From DATBDM01 sp036269915 (lineage in GTDB: Bacteria; Actinomycetota; Thermoleophilia; Solirubrobacterales; Solirubrobacteraceae), in NCBI GenBank assembly GCA_036269915.1, contig DATBDM010000085.1, forward strand, positions 1 to 31,224: a stretch of DNA of 31,224 nucleotides, given 5' to 3'. The notes beneath the pieces are model-generated. The model had not been told where the DNA came from, did not search any database, and was given only the letters and a program-made list of their open reading frames with translations. Below, one piece after another: positions 15,557-22,493 of this stretch (the first letter of the stretch is position 1; the number at the start of each line of letters is the position of its first letter). The position numbers and the translations under genes are program-made.

Positions 15557-16528
15557 TCACACCTCTGCGGGAAGTGCGGGACGTTCCACGACGACGTCCC
15601 CCACGAGCCGGTCCACGCGCCCGGGATCGACGAGCCCGGCGCCGAGGTGCTGGGTCGACTCGGCGCCGCAGGCGACCCCGTAGGCGAGGCACTCGTCGGG
15701 CGCGCGGCCGAGGTAGTGCGCGGCCACGAAGCCGGCCAGGAACGCGTCGCCGGAGCCGACCGTCGCGCGCGGCTCGATCGCCCCCTCCCCCAGCCGCACG
15801 CGGTACAGCCGCGGATCCTCGCCGTGATCGGTCGGCGGCATCCGGGCGAAGCAGCCGTCCGGCATCGTCATGATCGCCGTGCGGGCGCCCAGCTCGGCCA
15901 TCTCGGCGGCGGCGAGCAGGCGGTCGCCGTCGTCGTTGAACTCGTACCCGACGAGCTCCTCCGCCTCGAGCTCGTTCGGGGAGATGATGTCCGGCTCGGC
16001 GCGCACGGCGCGGCGCAGCGGATCGCCGTCGGTGTCGACGATCGTCTTGACGCCGACCCGGCGCAGCTCGCGGATCAAGCGCGCGTAGATGTCGACGTCG
16101 ACGTCGCGGGGCAGCGAGCCCGCGAACACGCACACGCTCGCGCCCTTGGCGAGGTAGAGCAGCTTGTCGACGAACAGCTCGGTCTCCTGCTCGGAGACCT
16201 TCGGCCCCTTCTCGTTGATCTCGGTCTGCTCGCCGGTCGTCGGGTCGACCACCGCGGTGTTCGTGCGCGACTCCTCGCGGATGCGCACGAAGTCCGAGAG
16301 CACGGAGAGCTGCGTGAGCTGGTCGACGATGCGCGTCCCGGTCGCGCCGCCCGCGAAGCCCGTGGCGATCACGGGCGCGCCCAGCGCCTTGAGCACGCGC
16401 GCGACGTTGACGCCCTTGCCTCCCGGCATGGTCGTCTGATCGGCGGCCCGGTGGCGGCGGCCGAGCCGGAAGTTCGGGACCGAGAGGGTCTTGTCGATCG
16501 CCGTGTTGAGCGTGACGGTCAGGATCAT
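15557..16528 (-). CDS. PfkB-family sugar kinase, 1-phosphofructokinase-like
   Basis: 323 residues, the family's usual size. LTVTLNTAIDKTLSVPNF at the N-terminus, MPGGKGVNVARVLKALG (34-50) and VGSGDAFLAGF (257-267, catalytic base Asp261) are the signature of the 1-phosphofructokinase/tagatose-6-phosphate kinase branch; ISPNELEAEELVG at 182-194 is the usual ATP-side motif. It should phosphorylate a hexose phosphate in the cytoplasm. There is no fructose PTS gene next to it, so the substrate is open. The ATG shares its bases with the carboxypeptidase stop (ATGA, four-base overlap) and has GGGAGG upstream, which makes it the third gene of a LysM-carboxypeptidase-kinase operon. Confidence 0.9.
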   Translation of the reverse strand: MILTVTLNTAIDKTLSVPNFRLGRRHRAADQTTMPGGKGVNVARVLKALGAPVIATGFAGGATGTRIVDQLTQLSVLSDFVRIREESRTNTAVVDPTTGEQTEINEKGPKVSEQETELFVDKLLYLAKGASVCVFAGSLPRDVDVDIYARLIRELRRVGVKTIVDTDGDPLRRAVRAEPDIISPNELEAEELVGYEFNDDGDRLLAAAEMAELGARTAIMTMPDGCFARMPPTDHGEDPRLYRVRLGEGAIEPRATVGSGDAFLAGFVAAHYLGRAPDECLAYGVACGAESTQHLGAGLVDPGRVDRLVGDVVVERPALPAEV

Positions 16529-17787
16529 GCGACGGGAGCCTCCCTGCGGGGCGGGCGCCGGGACCGGACGCTCCGCCGCCGTAGCAGCAGCACGGTACCG
16601 CCAACCACGGCGAACGCGAGCACGATCGCCCACGGCGTCGTGAACCATGCGCGGGTGCGCTGCGCGACGCTCGCGACCGGCACCGCCTCCGAGGCCACGA
16701 GCGGCACGGTCGCGATGCGCGTGCCGCCGCGCATGATCTGCGCCGAGCCGAGCACCTGGCCGCGGCGGATCGGCCCCGTCAGGAGCTTGGGCACCTTCAG
16801 CGGGCGCAGGACGACCTCGTCGCGATGCCCTCGCCGCACCACCGCACGGGCGTCGTTGGGCCCCACCACGAGCCGCAGCTTCGCGCCCGGCCGGTAGCGG
16901 ATCGGCACCGCGGCCAGCCCGGGCACGCGCCGGCCCTCGCGCGCGGGAGCGATGTTCCGGAATGCCCCGAGGCCGGCCCGCAGCAGCGCCATCGACTGCG
17001 CGTCGCGCGCGCCCTCGTCGGCCGTGCCGAGCACCGCCGAGACGACCTGGACCCCGTGCCGCTCGGCGGAGCCGACGAGCACATACCCGGCCAGGTGCGT
17101 GTGGCCGGTCTTGACGCCGTTGACCCACGGGTAGCGGCGGACGAGGTCGTTGCGGTTGAGGAAGCGGCGCACGTGCGAGCCCGAGTGCAGCGTCACGCCG
17201 GGCGAGTCGACGGTCCTGCGGAAGAACGCGTTGGTGCGCAGGACGGTGGCCAGCTTCACCAGGTCGTGCGCGGAGGAGTAGTTGCCCGGCGCGTCGAGCC
17301 CGATCGGGTTCTCGTAGTGCGTCTCGGTCAGTCCGAGCTGGCGCGCGCGGCGGTTCATCAGCCGCACGAACGCGCCCTCCGAGCCCGAGACGCCGTAGGC
17401 GAGCGCCATCGCGGCGTCGTTGCCGGAGAAGACGAGCAGCCCGTGCAGCAGGTCGCGCACCGTCAGGCGCTCCCCCGGCAGCAGGCCGATCACCGACTCG
17501 CCCGCGGACGGCCGGTAGGGCGAGGTCTGCACCTTGGCGCGCAGCTTGAGCCGCTCCAGCGCGAGCAGCGCGGTCATCAGCTTCGTGGTCGACGCGATCG
17601 GCCGCCGGTCCTCGGCGTCCTTGGCGCAGCCCGCCTCGCCCGAGGACACCTCGATCACGATCGCGCTCGGCGCGGTGACCGACGCGGGGCACGCCGGTGC
17701 GGGGGTCGCCGCGCGGGCCGCGGCGGGGGCGGCGACGAGCAGGCAGAGGATCGTGAGCAGCGCGAGCGCCGCCCGCCGGCCGGTCAC
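16525..17787 (-). CDS. D-alanyl-D-alanine carboxypeptidase (peptidase S11, PBP5-like)
   Basis: Trims the terminal D-Ala from peptidoglycan pentapeptides outside the membrane. 420 residues: signal peptide about 1-26 (RRAALALLTILCLLVAAPAA), then the S11 catalytic triad of motifs, S66-T-T-K69, S121-G-N123 and K226-T-G228, in the right order and spacing. After a beta-rich C-terminal domain a hydrophobic helix (about 386-402) followed by an Arg-rich tail anchors it, where PBP5 of E. coli uses an amphipathic helix. The start is GTG 17787, sharing GTGA with the LysM stop. A longer in-frame reading from 18117 is antisense-like, Arg/Asp-rich and overlaps the LysM gene throughout, so I reject it. Confidence 0.95.
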   Translation of the reverse strand: MTGRRAALALLTILCLLVAAPAAARAATPAPACPASVTAPSAIVIEVSSGEAGCAKDAEDRRPIASTTKLMTALLALERLKLRAKVQTSPYRPSAGESVIGLLPGERLTVRDLLHGLLVFSGNDAAMALAYGVSGSEGAFVRLMNRRARQLGLTETHYENPIGLDAPGNYSSAHDLVKLATVLRTNAFFRRTVDSPGVTLHSGSHVRRFLNRNDLVRRYPWVNGVKTGHTHLAGYVLVGSAERHGVQVVSAVLGTADEGARDAQSMALLRAGLGAFRNIAPAREGRRVPGLAAVPIRYRPGAKLRLVVGPNDARAVVRRGHRDEVVLRPLKVPKLLTGPIRRGQVLGSAQIMRGGTRIATVPLVASEAVPVASVAQRTRAWFTTPWAIVLAFAVVGGTVLLLRRRSVRSRRPPRREAPVA

Positions 17788-18104
17788 TTGAGCTTGAGCT
17801 TCTCCCCGGGCGCGAGCGCCTGCGGGTCGAGGCTCGGGTTGAGCGCCTCGAGCTGGGCGAGCGAGATGCCCGCCTTCTCGGCAATGCCCGACGGCGTGTC
17901 GCCGGACTGGACCGTGTAGGTCTTGGGCGTCTTCTTCTTGCGGGTCTTCTTGGCGCTCTGCTTCTTCGCCGGTTGCGCGGTCGTCGTCGGCGTGGCCGAC
18001 CCGGACTCGCCCGACGACTGGGGCTTGACGATCAGGTAGAGGACGCCGATGACGGCGACGAGCGCAAGCGGCGCCAGGAAGCGCGCGGGGCTGCGTGCGG
18101 CCAT
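17784..18104 (-). CDS. Small membrane-anchored LysM protein
   Basis: 106 residues. One transmembrane helix at about 10-25 (APLALVAVIGVLYLIV), a Ser/Thr/Ala/Lys-rich linker with a very basic patch (KKQSAKKTRKKK, about 47-58), and one LysM domain at 62-106 beginning YTVQSGDTPSGIAEKAGIS. LysM binds N-acetylglucosamine stretches of peptidoglycan, so the protein should tether wall to membrane or help the carboxypeptidase encoded immediately downstream with a four-base overlap. The ATG at 18104 is 32 bases from the pyrF stop; there is no strong ribosome site, but TATGAT at 18118-18113 could be a -10 for a near-leaderless transcript. Confidence 0.9.
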   Translation of the reverse strand: MAARSPARFLAPLALVAVIGVLYLIVKPQSSGESGSATPTTTAQPAKKQSAKKTRKKKTPKTYTVQSGDTPSGIAEKAGISLAQLEALNPSLDPQALAPGEKLKLK

Positions 18105-18136
18105 CGCGGGCGATCATAGCGCCGGGATCGACGCGC

Positions 18137-19129
18137 TCAGGCCAGTGACCAGGCGGTCTGGCGCAGTCGCTCGGCCTCCGCGCGGGCGGCCGGGCCGGGC
18201 TCCGTGCCGGACGTCTCGCCGGCGTTCGCGATCGAGCGCGAGGCGGTCACGAGGCCCGCCGCGCGCCCCGGCGCGAAGGCGGGCGCGAGGTCCGCGACGT
18301 CGCCGCCCTGGGCGCCGACGCCGGGCAGCAGGAACGGCGTGCGCGGCATCAACTCGCGCATGCGCACGAGGTGCTCGGGCGCGGTCGCGCCGGTGACGGC
18401 CCCGACGTCGGCAAGTTCCCCCGCGCCGAGGTCGGCGACCATCCGGGCCAGGTGCTCCCACAGCGGGGAGCCGTCCTCGAGGCGCAGGTCGAGGACGTCG
18501 GCGGCGCCGGGATTCGAGGTGCGCACGAGCGCGAACACGCCGGCGCCGGCGGAGCGCGCGCCCTGCACGAGCGGGTCGAGCGCGTCGCGGCCGAGCAGTG
18601 GGTTGGCGGTGAACGCGTCGGCGCCGAGGCCGGCGAACGCCTGCGCGTAGACGGCCGCGGTCACGGGGACGTCGCCGCGCTTGCCGTCGGCGAGCACCAG
18701 CAGTCCGGCGTCGCGCGCATGCGCGCATGCGCGCTCCAGCACCAGCCAGCCGGCGAAGCCGAGCCGCTCGAAGCACGCGAGCTGGGGCTTGATCGCGACG
18801 CACGCCGGTCCGGCGGCGTCGATCAGCGCGAGGCAGTGGGCCAGTACCGCGGCCGCCGCGTCGAAGCGCACAGCTGCGCCGGCGCCCGGGGATGGCGTCA
18901 CGCCGCCCGCCGCCGCGCGTGCGGCGTCGTCGGCCGCCGCGAGTGCGGCGGCGAGCGCCGGGCGCGCCTGATCGGCGCGCCCGGCGGTCCGCCACAGCCG
19001 CGCGGGATCGGGATCGATCCCGAGCACGATCTGCGACTCGCGCGCCGCGACTGCGGCCGCGAGTCGCTCACCGAACGGCTGCGGCGTCCTCACCGGGCCG
19101 GGCGCCTCGATGCTGCCGGCGCCCGGCAT
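18137..19129 (-). CDS. pyrF: Orotidine 5'-phosphate decarboxylase, subfamily 2
   Basis: Last step of UMP synthesis: decarboxylation of OMP. 330 residues, longer than the common approximately 280 of this subfamily because of an Ala/Gly-rich stretch at about 52-90. The active-site lysine motif ADGKRGDV is at 147-154 (Lys150), the substrate-phosphate loop PGVGAQGG at 269-276, and IKPQLACFERLG (113-124) is typical for the actinobacterial/myxobacterial type. The ATG at 19129 lies 16 bases after the HU stop, with GGAG at a loose distance, so it probably shares the HU transcript. Confidence 0.95.
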   Translation of the reverse strand: MPGAGSIEAPGPVRTPQPFGERLAAAVAARESQIVLGIDPDPARLWRTAGRADQARPALAAALAAADDAARAAAGGVTPSPGAGAAVRFDAAAAVLAHCLALIDAAGPACVAIKPQLACFERLGFAGWLVLERACAHARDAGLLVLADGKRGDVPVTAAVYAQAFAGLGADAFTANPLLGRDALDPLVQGARSAGAGVFALVRTSNPGAADVLDLRLEDGSPLWEHLARMVADLGAGELADVGAVTGATAPEHLVRMRELMPRTPFLLPGVGAQGGDVADLAPAFAPGRAAGLVTASRSIANAGETSGTEPGPAARAEAERLRQTAWSLA

Positions 19130-19145
19130 CAGCTTGGAGCTCCGG

Positions 19146-19418
19146 CTACTTGATGGCCTTCTTGAGGCCCGAGCCGGCGGTGAATCGCGGAACCTTGCTG
19201 GCCGCGATCTGCATGGTCTCGCCCGTGCGCGGGTTGCGACCCTCGCGAGCGCCGCGCTCGGCGACGTGGAACTTCCCGAAACCGGTGAAGCTGACCTCCT
19301 CGCCGCCCTTCAGCGACTTCTCGATCGTGGCGATCACGGCGTCGACCGCGGAGCCGGCGTCCTTCTTGCTCAGGCCGCTCTCGTCCGCGACCTTGTCGAT
19401 GAACTCCGACTTGGTCAT
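19146..19418 (-). CDS. hup: HU-family nucleoid DNA-binding protein
   Basis: 90 residues, standard HU length without the Lys/Ala-rich tail seen in mycobacterial and streptomycete HupB/HupS proteins. MTKSEFIDKVADESGLSKKDA, FTGFGKFHV and the DNA-arm signature ARE-GRNPRTGETMQIAASKVPRF are all present. It binds and bends DNA as a dimer. The ATG at 19418 has a perfect AAGGAGG (19423-19429), so translation should be strong unless blocked by the adjoining hairpins at 19430-19452. It is the first gene of HU-pyrF and probably of the wall-gene run. Confidence 0.97.
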   Translation of the reverse strand: MTKSEFIDKVADESGLSKKDAGSAVDAVIATIEKSLKGGEEVSFTGFGKFHVAERGAREGRNPRTGETMQIAASKVPRFTAGSGLKKAIK

Positions 19419-19561
19419 AGATCCTCCTTGGGGGATCCCCCGAAAGCGGGGGAGTCGTGATGACGGCGAGCGAAGCTAACAGCGCTTCCGGACGCGCTTC
19501 GGCCTGTGGTGGGGCTTTTCCCGCAAATTGCGGAGAAACGGGGCCCGGTCGGTCGGGGTGG
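19419..19561 (-). promoter_or_regulatory. HU leader and upstream region
   Basis: 143 bases. Nearest the gene, 19437-19452 folds as CCCCCG-CTTT-CGGGGG, and the same G-run (19430-19434 in plus-strand terms) can alternatively pair across AT with the neighbouring C-run, right beside the ribosome site. Further up is an inverted repeat, CCGCAAATTGCGG (19521-19533), flanked by T- and A-rich bases, which looks like a repressor or nucleoid-protein site. I could not place a confident -35/-10 pair. Confidence 0.4.
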
Positions 19562-19783
19562 TTACGCTCCCGAAGCGCGCTGGGCCGCCAAAAGCACGTG
19601 CTCGGCGGCGCTCAGCAGGGCCTGAGAACGGGGGTCGTCGGCGGCCAGCTGGCGCGGCTGGCCGGAGGCGTCGCGGACGGTCACGCGCGGTGCGCGAGCC
19701 TCGCGGCGGCGGGTCCAGCCGGCGGCGACCGCGCCCATCCCGTAGGGGCGCGGAGCGGACGGACGGCGCGGCAGACGCGCCAT
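19562..19783 (-). CDS. Uncharacterised 73-aa protein coupled to the Roadblock-like gene
   Basis: I do not recognise a family. The N-terminal third is basic and Arg/Pro-rich (MARLPRRPSAPRPYG, WTRRREARAPR); the C-terminal half (PRSQALLSAAEHVLLAAQRAS) should form an amphipathic helix. There is no signal peptide or membrane segment. The ATG shares a base with the stop of the upstream gene (TGATG), with GAGGCGG before it, a good sign of translation by coupling. A partner of the Roadblock-like protein is a reasonable guess only. Confidence 0.6.
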   Translation of the reverse strand: MARLPRRPSAPRPYGMGAVAAGWTRRREARAPRVTVRDASGQPRQLAADDPRSQALLSAAEHVLLAAQRASGA

Positions 19784-20109
19784 CAGGCGGCCGCCTCGGA
19801 GTCGCCGCCGAGGTCGGTCAGGACCATGCGCAGGTCGTAGCGGGCGAGCGACGGCAGCGCGAAGCGCCCGCAGGCGAGCACGATCGCGTGCCGGTCGTCG
19901 CGGGCGAGGAAGACGGCGCCGTCGGCCGTCGTGACGTGGACGTCTGCCGCGTCGTCGGCCGCCTCGAGCAGCTCCCGCGCGGGCGCGGCGAGCGACTCGG
20001 GCCCGGCGAGCAGCGTGCCGTCGGCGCCGAGCACCGCGCCGGCCCGGATGTCGGCCGACAGCTCGCGCAGGTAATCGAGCGCGCGGACAGGGGTGAGCGC
20101 AGGCGTCAT
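19783..20109 (-). CDS. Roadblock/LC7-like domain protein
   Basis: 108 residues from ATG 20109. The pattern of helix (ALDYLRELSADI), strand pair around GAVLGADGTLLAGP (25-40 region), long helix (LAAPARELLEAADD) and strands DVHVTTADGAVFLARDD / HAIVLACGR, then a last helix, matches the Roadblock/LC7 (longin-like) fold used as dimeric regulators of small GTPases. No MglA-type GTPase is in the window. An in-frame GTG/ATG further up (to 20166) would overlap the divergent membrane protein gene and adds unconvincing residues. TATCCT at 20126-20121 may be its -10, giving a leader of only a few bases. Confidence 0.65.
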   Translation of the reverse strand: MTPALTPVRALDYLRELSADIRAGAVLGADGTLLAGPESLAAPARELLEAADDAADVHVTTADGAVFLARDDRHAIVLACGRFALPSLARYDLRMVLTDLGGDSEAAA

Positions 20110-20134
20110 CGACGTGCGCGAGGATATCCCGCTC
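20110..20134. promoter_or_regulatory. Very short divergent promoter with palindromic -10
   Basis: The 25-base gap contains GGATATCC (20122-20129), which reads as TATCCT on the minus strand and TATCCC on the plus strand, so one symmetric element may serve both genes. On the plus strand AGGAT (20121-20125) also lies at ribosome-site distance from GTG 20135. Confidence 0.35.
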
Positions 20135-20275
20135 GTGCCCCTCTCCCGCATCGCCTGGCTCGTCACCGTCGGCGCCTGCCTGATCGCCGCCCTCGTGCTC
20201 GTCCTCTCGGGCTACGACGGCTACGCGGGGGTCGCGCTCGCCATCGCGATCTCGGCGGGCATCAACCTGCGCTGA
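20135..20275 (+). CDS. 46-aa two-helix membrane protein
   Basis: A tiny protein, MPLSRIAWLVTVGACL..., with one hydrophobic helix (about 5-24), the turn SGYDGYAG and a second helix (about 30-43). It has no charged residues inside the helices. It was chosen from GTG 20135 because AGGAT is nine bases upstream and because this trims the polar residues of a longer reading from 20093. It ends 19 bases before the CDF transporter, so both are probably on one transcript. The function is unknown; small helical proteins of this kind often modulate a neighbouring transporter. Confidence 0.55.
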   Translation: MPLSRIAWLVTVGACLIAALVLVLSGYDGYAGVALAIAISAGINLR

Positions 20276-20294
20276 CGCTCCTAACCTCCTGCGC

Positions 20295-21779
20295 ATGGCC
20301 GCCCCGACCTCCGATCGCGCGCCGGCAGCTCCCGACGACGCCGCGGCGTTCACGCCGCCCGGCGCCGGCGAGCGCCAGCGCACCGCGCTGCTCAGCGTCG
20401 TCGCGGCGATCGCGCTCGTCGCGATCAAGCTCACCGCGGGCGCGATCAGCGGGTCGCTCGGCCTGGTCGCCGAGGCCGCGCACTCGGCCACCGACCTCGT
20501 CGCCGCGCTGCTGACGCTCTTCGCGGTACGGGTCGCCGTCCGCCCCGCCGACCGCGAGCACCACTACGGGCACGGCAAGGCCGAGCACCTCGCGGCGCTC
20601 GCGGAGAGCGCCGTGCTCGGGCTCGTCTCGGTCGCGATCGGCGCCGAGTCGCTGCACCGGCTGCTCGAGTCCTCGACGAGCGTGGTCGACGTCGAGTGGT
20701 GGACGCTCGCGGTGATCGTCGTGGTGATCGCGATCGACCTCACGCGCGCGCTCGCGAGCGCCCGTGCCGCGCGCCGGTTCGAGTCGGCCGCGCTGGCCTC
20801 GAACGCGCTGCACTTCGCCTCCGACCTCGCCGGCTCGATCGCGGTGCTGATCGGCCTCGTGCTCGTGCGCGCGGGCGAGCCCAAGGCCGACGCGATCGCG
20901 GCGCTGTTCGTCGCCGTGCTCGTGGTGATCGCCGCCGTGCGGCTCGCGCGGCGCTCGATCGACGTGCTGATGGACCGCGCCTCGACCGAGGCCGAGGACG
21001 CCGTCCGGGCGGCGCTCGAGCCGCTGCCGGTCGAGGTGCGCCGCGTGCGCGTGCGCCACGCCGCCGGCTTCGACTTCGTCGACCTGGTCATCGCCGTCGC
21101 GCCCGACGTCGCGGTCGGCCAGGCGCACGCGGTCGCCGACTCGGTCGAAGACGCCGTGCACGTCGCGCTCGGTCGCTCCGACGTCGTCGTCCACGTCGAG
21201 CCGCGCGCGCCGGAGGGGCCGTTGCGCGAGCGCGTCACCGCCGCCGCGCAGACGGTGCCCGACGTGCGCGAGATCCACAACGTGCGCGTGATCCGCACGG
21301 GCGACGCCTACGAGCTCTCGCTGCACGTGAAGCTGCCGCCCGGCCAGCCGCTCGAGGAGGCTCACGAGGTCGTCTCCCGGCTCGAGACGGCGATCCGCCG
21401 AGCGGTCCCCGAGGTCCGCGACATCCACACCCACATGGAGCCGCTCGCCGACACGGACTGGGCCCGCCGCCCCACCCCGCGCGAGGTCGCCGACCAGGCG
21501 GCCGTGATCGATGACGTCGTCGAGCGCCTCACCGGCTCGCCCCCGATCGCCGTCAGCTTCCGCGACGCCGAGGCCGGCCGCATCCTGCTGCTCGACATCG
21601 TGCTGCCCGGCGAGCAGCCGCTGCGCGTCGCGCACCGGCGGGCCGGCGAGGTGGAGGAGGCGGTCCGCCTCCAGTGCCCGGAGCTCGTCGACGTGATCGT
21701 GCACACCGAGCCGGCGCGCGAGGTCCCGGAGGACTCGGCGTCGGACGCGTCGCCGGCGCCGGAGTCGCCGGGCGACTAG
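20295..21779 (+). CDS. Cation diffusion facilitator (probable zinc exporter) with three cytoplasmic domains
   Basis: 494 residues, against about 300 for ordinary CDF proteins. Six transmembrane helices lie in about 30-215. The transport site reads HSATD in helix 2 (His63, Asp67) and HFASD in helix 5 (His173, Asp177), the HxxxD/HxxxD set associated with Zn2+/Cd2+ transport by proton antiport. HYGHGKAEHLAAL (90-102) is a family signature. After the membrane part come three consecutive ferredoxin-like cytoplasmic domains (about 229-303, 310-383 and 400-473), ending VVVHVEP, DIHTHMEP and DVIVHTEP. Usually there is one. The last 20 residues are Ser/Asp/Pro-rich. No Shine-Dalgarno site is visible before the ATG. 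Confidence 0.92.
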   Translation: MAAPTSDRAPAAPDDAAAFTPPGAGERQRTALLSVVAAIALVAIKLTAGAISGSLGLVAEAAHSATDLVAALLTLFAVRVAVRPADREHHYGHGKAEHLAALAESAVLGLVSVAIGAESLHRLLESSTSVVDVEWWTLAVIVVVIAIDLTRALASARAARRFESAALASNALHFASDLAGSIAVLIGLVLVRAGEPKADAIAALFVAVLVVIAAVRLARRSIDVLMDRASTEAEDAVRAALEPLPVEVRRVRVRHAAGFDFVDLVIAVAPDVAVGQAHAVADSVEDAVHVALGRSDVVVHVEPRAPEGPLRERVTAAAQTVPDVREIHNVRVIRTGDAYELSLHVKLPPGQPLEEAHEVVSRLETAIRRAVPEVRDIHTHMEPLADTDWARRPTPREVADQAAVIDDVVERLTGSPPIAVSFRDAEAGRILLLDIVLPGEQPLRVAHRRAGEVEEAVRLQCPELVDVIVHTEPAREVPEDSASDASPAPESPGD

Positions 21780-21787
21780 GAGCGCGT

Positions 21788-21822
21788 GGCGCGTTTTGCC
21801 TCCGGTGGAGGGAATACGCGCC
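21788..21822. terminator. Hairpin between convergent CDF and rdgB genes
   Basis: GGCGCGT (21788-21794) pairs with ACGCGCC (21816-21822), and CCTCC with GGAGG inside around a GGT loop, with a partly paired TTTG/GAAT joint. That is a stem of about 14-16 pairs starting eight bases after the CDF stop. There is no T-run, but it is well placed as a bidirectional terminator in a GC-rich genome. The remaining 90 bases up to the rdgB stop show nothing else. Confidence 0.5.
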
Positions 21823-21911
21823 AAACGCACCGTCGCCATGCCCGCCGGCCACAGCCCCAGTACCCAGCCGGGGTTGACCTCCGTGCCGCCATCGCCCCCG
21901 CCGAGGAGCCC

Positions 21912-22493
21912 TCAGCCGTCGAGCGCGGCCAGCAGCGCTCGCGCCGCGCGGCCGCGATGCGAGATCGCGTCCTTCTCGTCGTCGGTCAGCTCGGCCATCG
22001 TGCGGCCGCCGGCGGACGGCTCGTCGGGGACGAAGACCGGGTCGTAGCCGAAGCCCCGGGTCCCGCGGCCCGCGGGCGCCATGACGCCCTCGCAGATGCC
22101 TTCGAAGAGCTGCTCGGCGCCGTCGGGCGCCACCCGGGCGATGACGCAGACGTAGCGCAGCGCCGTCCCCTCCGGCACCTCCGCGCGCAGCTTGGCGAGG
22201 TTCTCGCCGTCGGCGGCGTGCTCGCCCGCGTAGCGCGCGCTGCGCACCCCGGGCGCGCCGTCCAGCGCGGCCGCCTCGATGCCCGAGTCGTCGGCGATCG
22301 CCACCCGGCCCGTCGCGCCCGCCGCCGCGCGCGCCTTGATCAGCGCGTTGTCGGCGTAGGTCGCGCCGGTCTCCTCGGGCGAGTCGAGCTCGGCCGGTAG
22401 CGGCTCGAGCGCCACGCCCGGGAGCAGCCGGGCGAACTCGCGCAGCTTGTCGTCGTTGCGCGTCGCCAGCAGCAGCGTCCCGGGCGCGCTCAC
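21912..22493 (-). CDS. rdgB: dITP/XTP pyrophosphatase (Ham1 family)
   Basis: Hydrolyses non-canonical purine triphosphates (dITP, XTP) to monophosphates, keeping them out of DNA and RNA. 193 residues, normal length. LLLATRNDDKLREF (7-20) is the nucleotide-binding start, ADDSG (67-71, catalytic Asp69), PGVRSARYAG, GFGYDPVF (147-154) and SHR (178-180) are all present. The GTG start shares GTGA with the rph stop, the well-known actinobacterial rph-rdgB coupling. It is the last gene of the Flp-rph-rdgB unit. Confidence 0.96.
   Translation of the reverse strand: MSAPGTLLLATRNDDKLREFARLLPGVALEPLPAELDSPEETGATYADNALIKARAAAGATGRVAIADDSGIEAAALDGAPGVRSARYAGEHAADGENLAKLRAEVPEGTALRYVCVIARVAPDGAEQLFEGICEGVMAPAGRGTRGFGYDPVFVPDEPSAGGRTMAELTDDEKDAISHRGRAARALLAALDG

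Noticed and set aside
16525..18117. A 530-residue version of the D,D-carboxypeptidase
   Set aside because: The extra 110 N-terminal residues overlap the LysM gene in another frame and would bury the signal peptide; GTG 17787 places the signal peptide at the N-terminus.
18113..18118. TATGAT on the minus strand just before the LysM gene as an independent promoter
   Set aside because: No -35 is visible at 16-18 bases and the pyrF stop is only 19 bases away, so read-through from HU-pyrF is simpler; noted only as a possibility in the LysM entry.
20262..21839. A 525-codon frame antisense to the CDF transporter
   Set aside because: Its product is Arg/Asp/Gly-rich low-complexity text, whereas the plus strand encodes a complete transporter with metal-site motifs.
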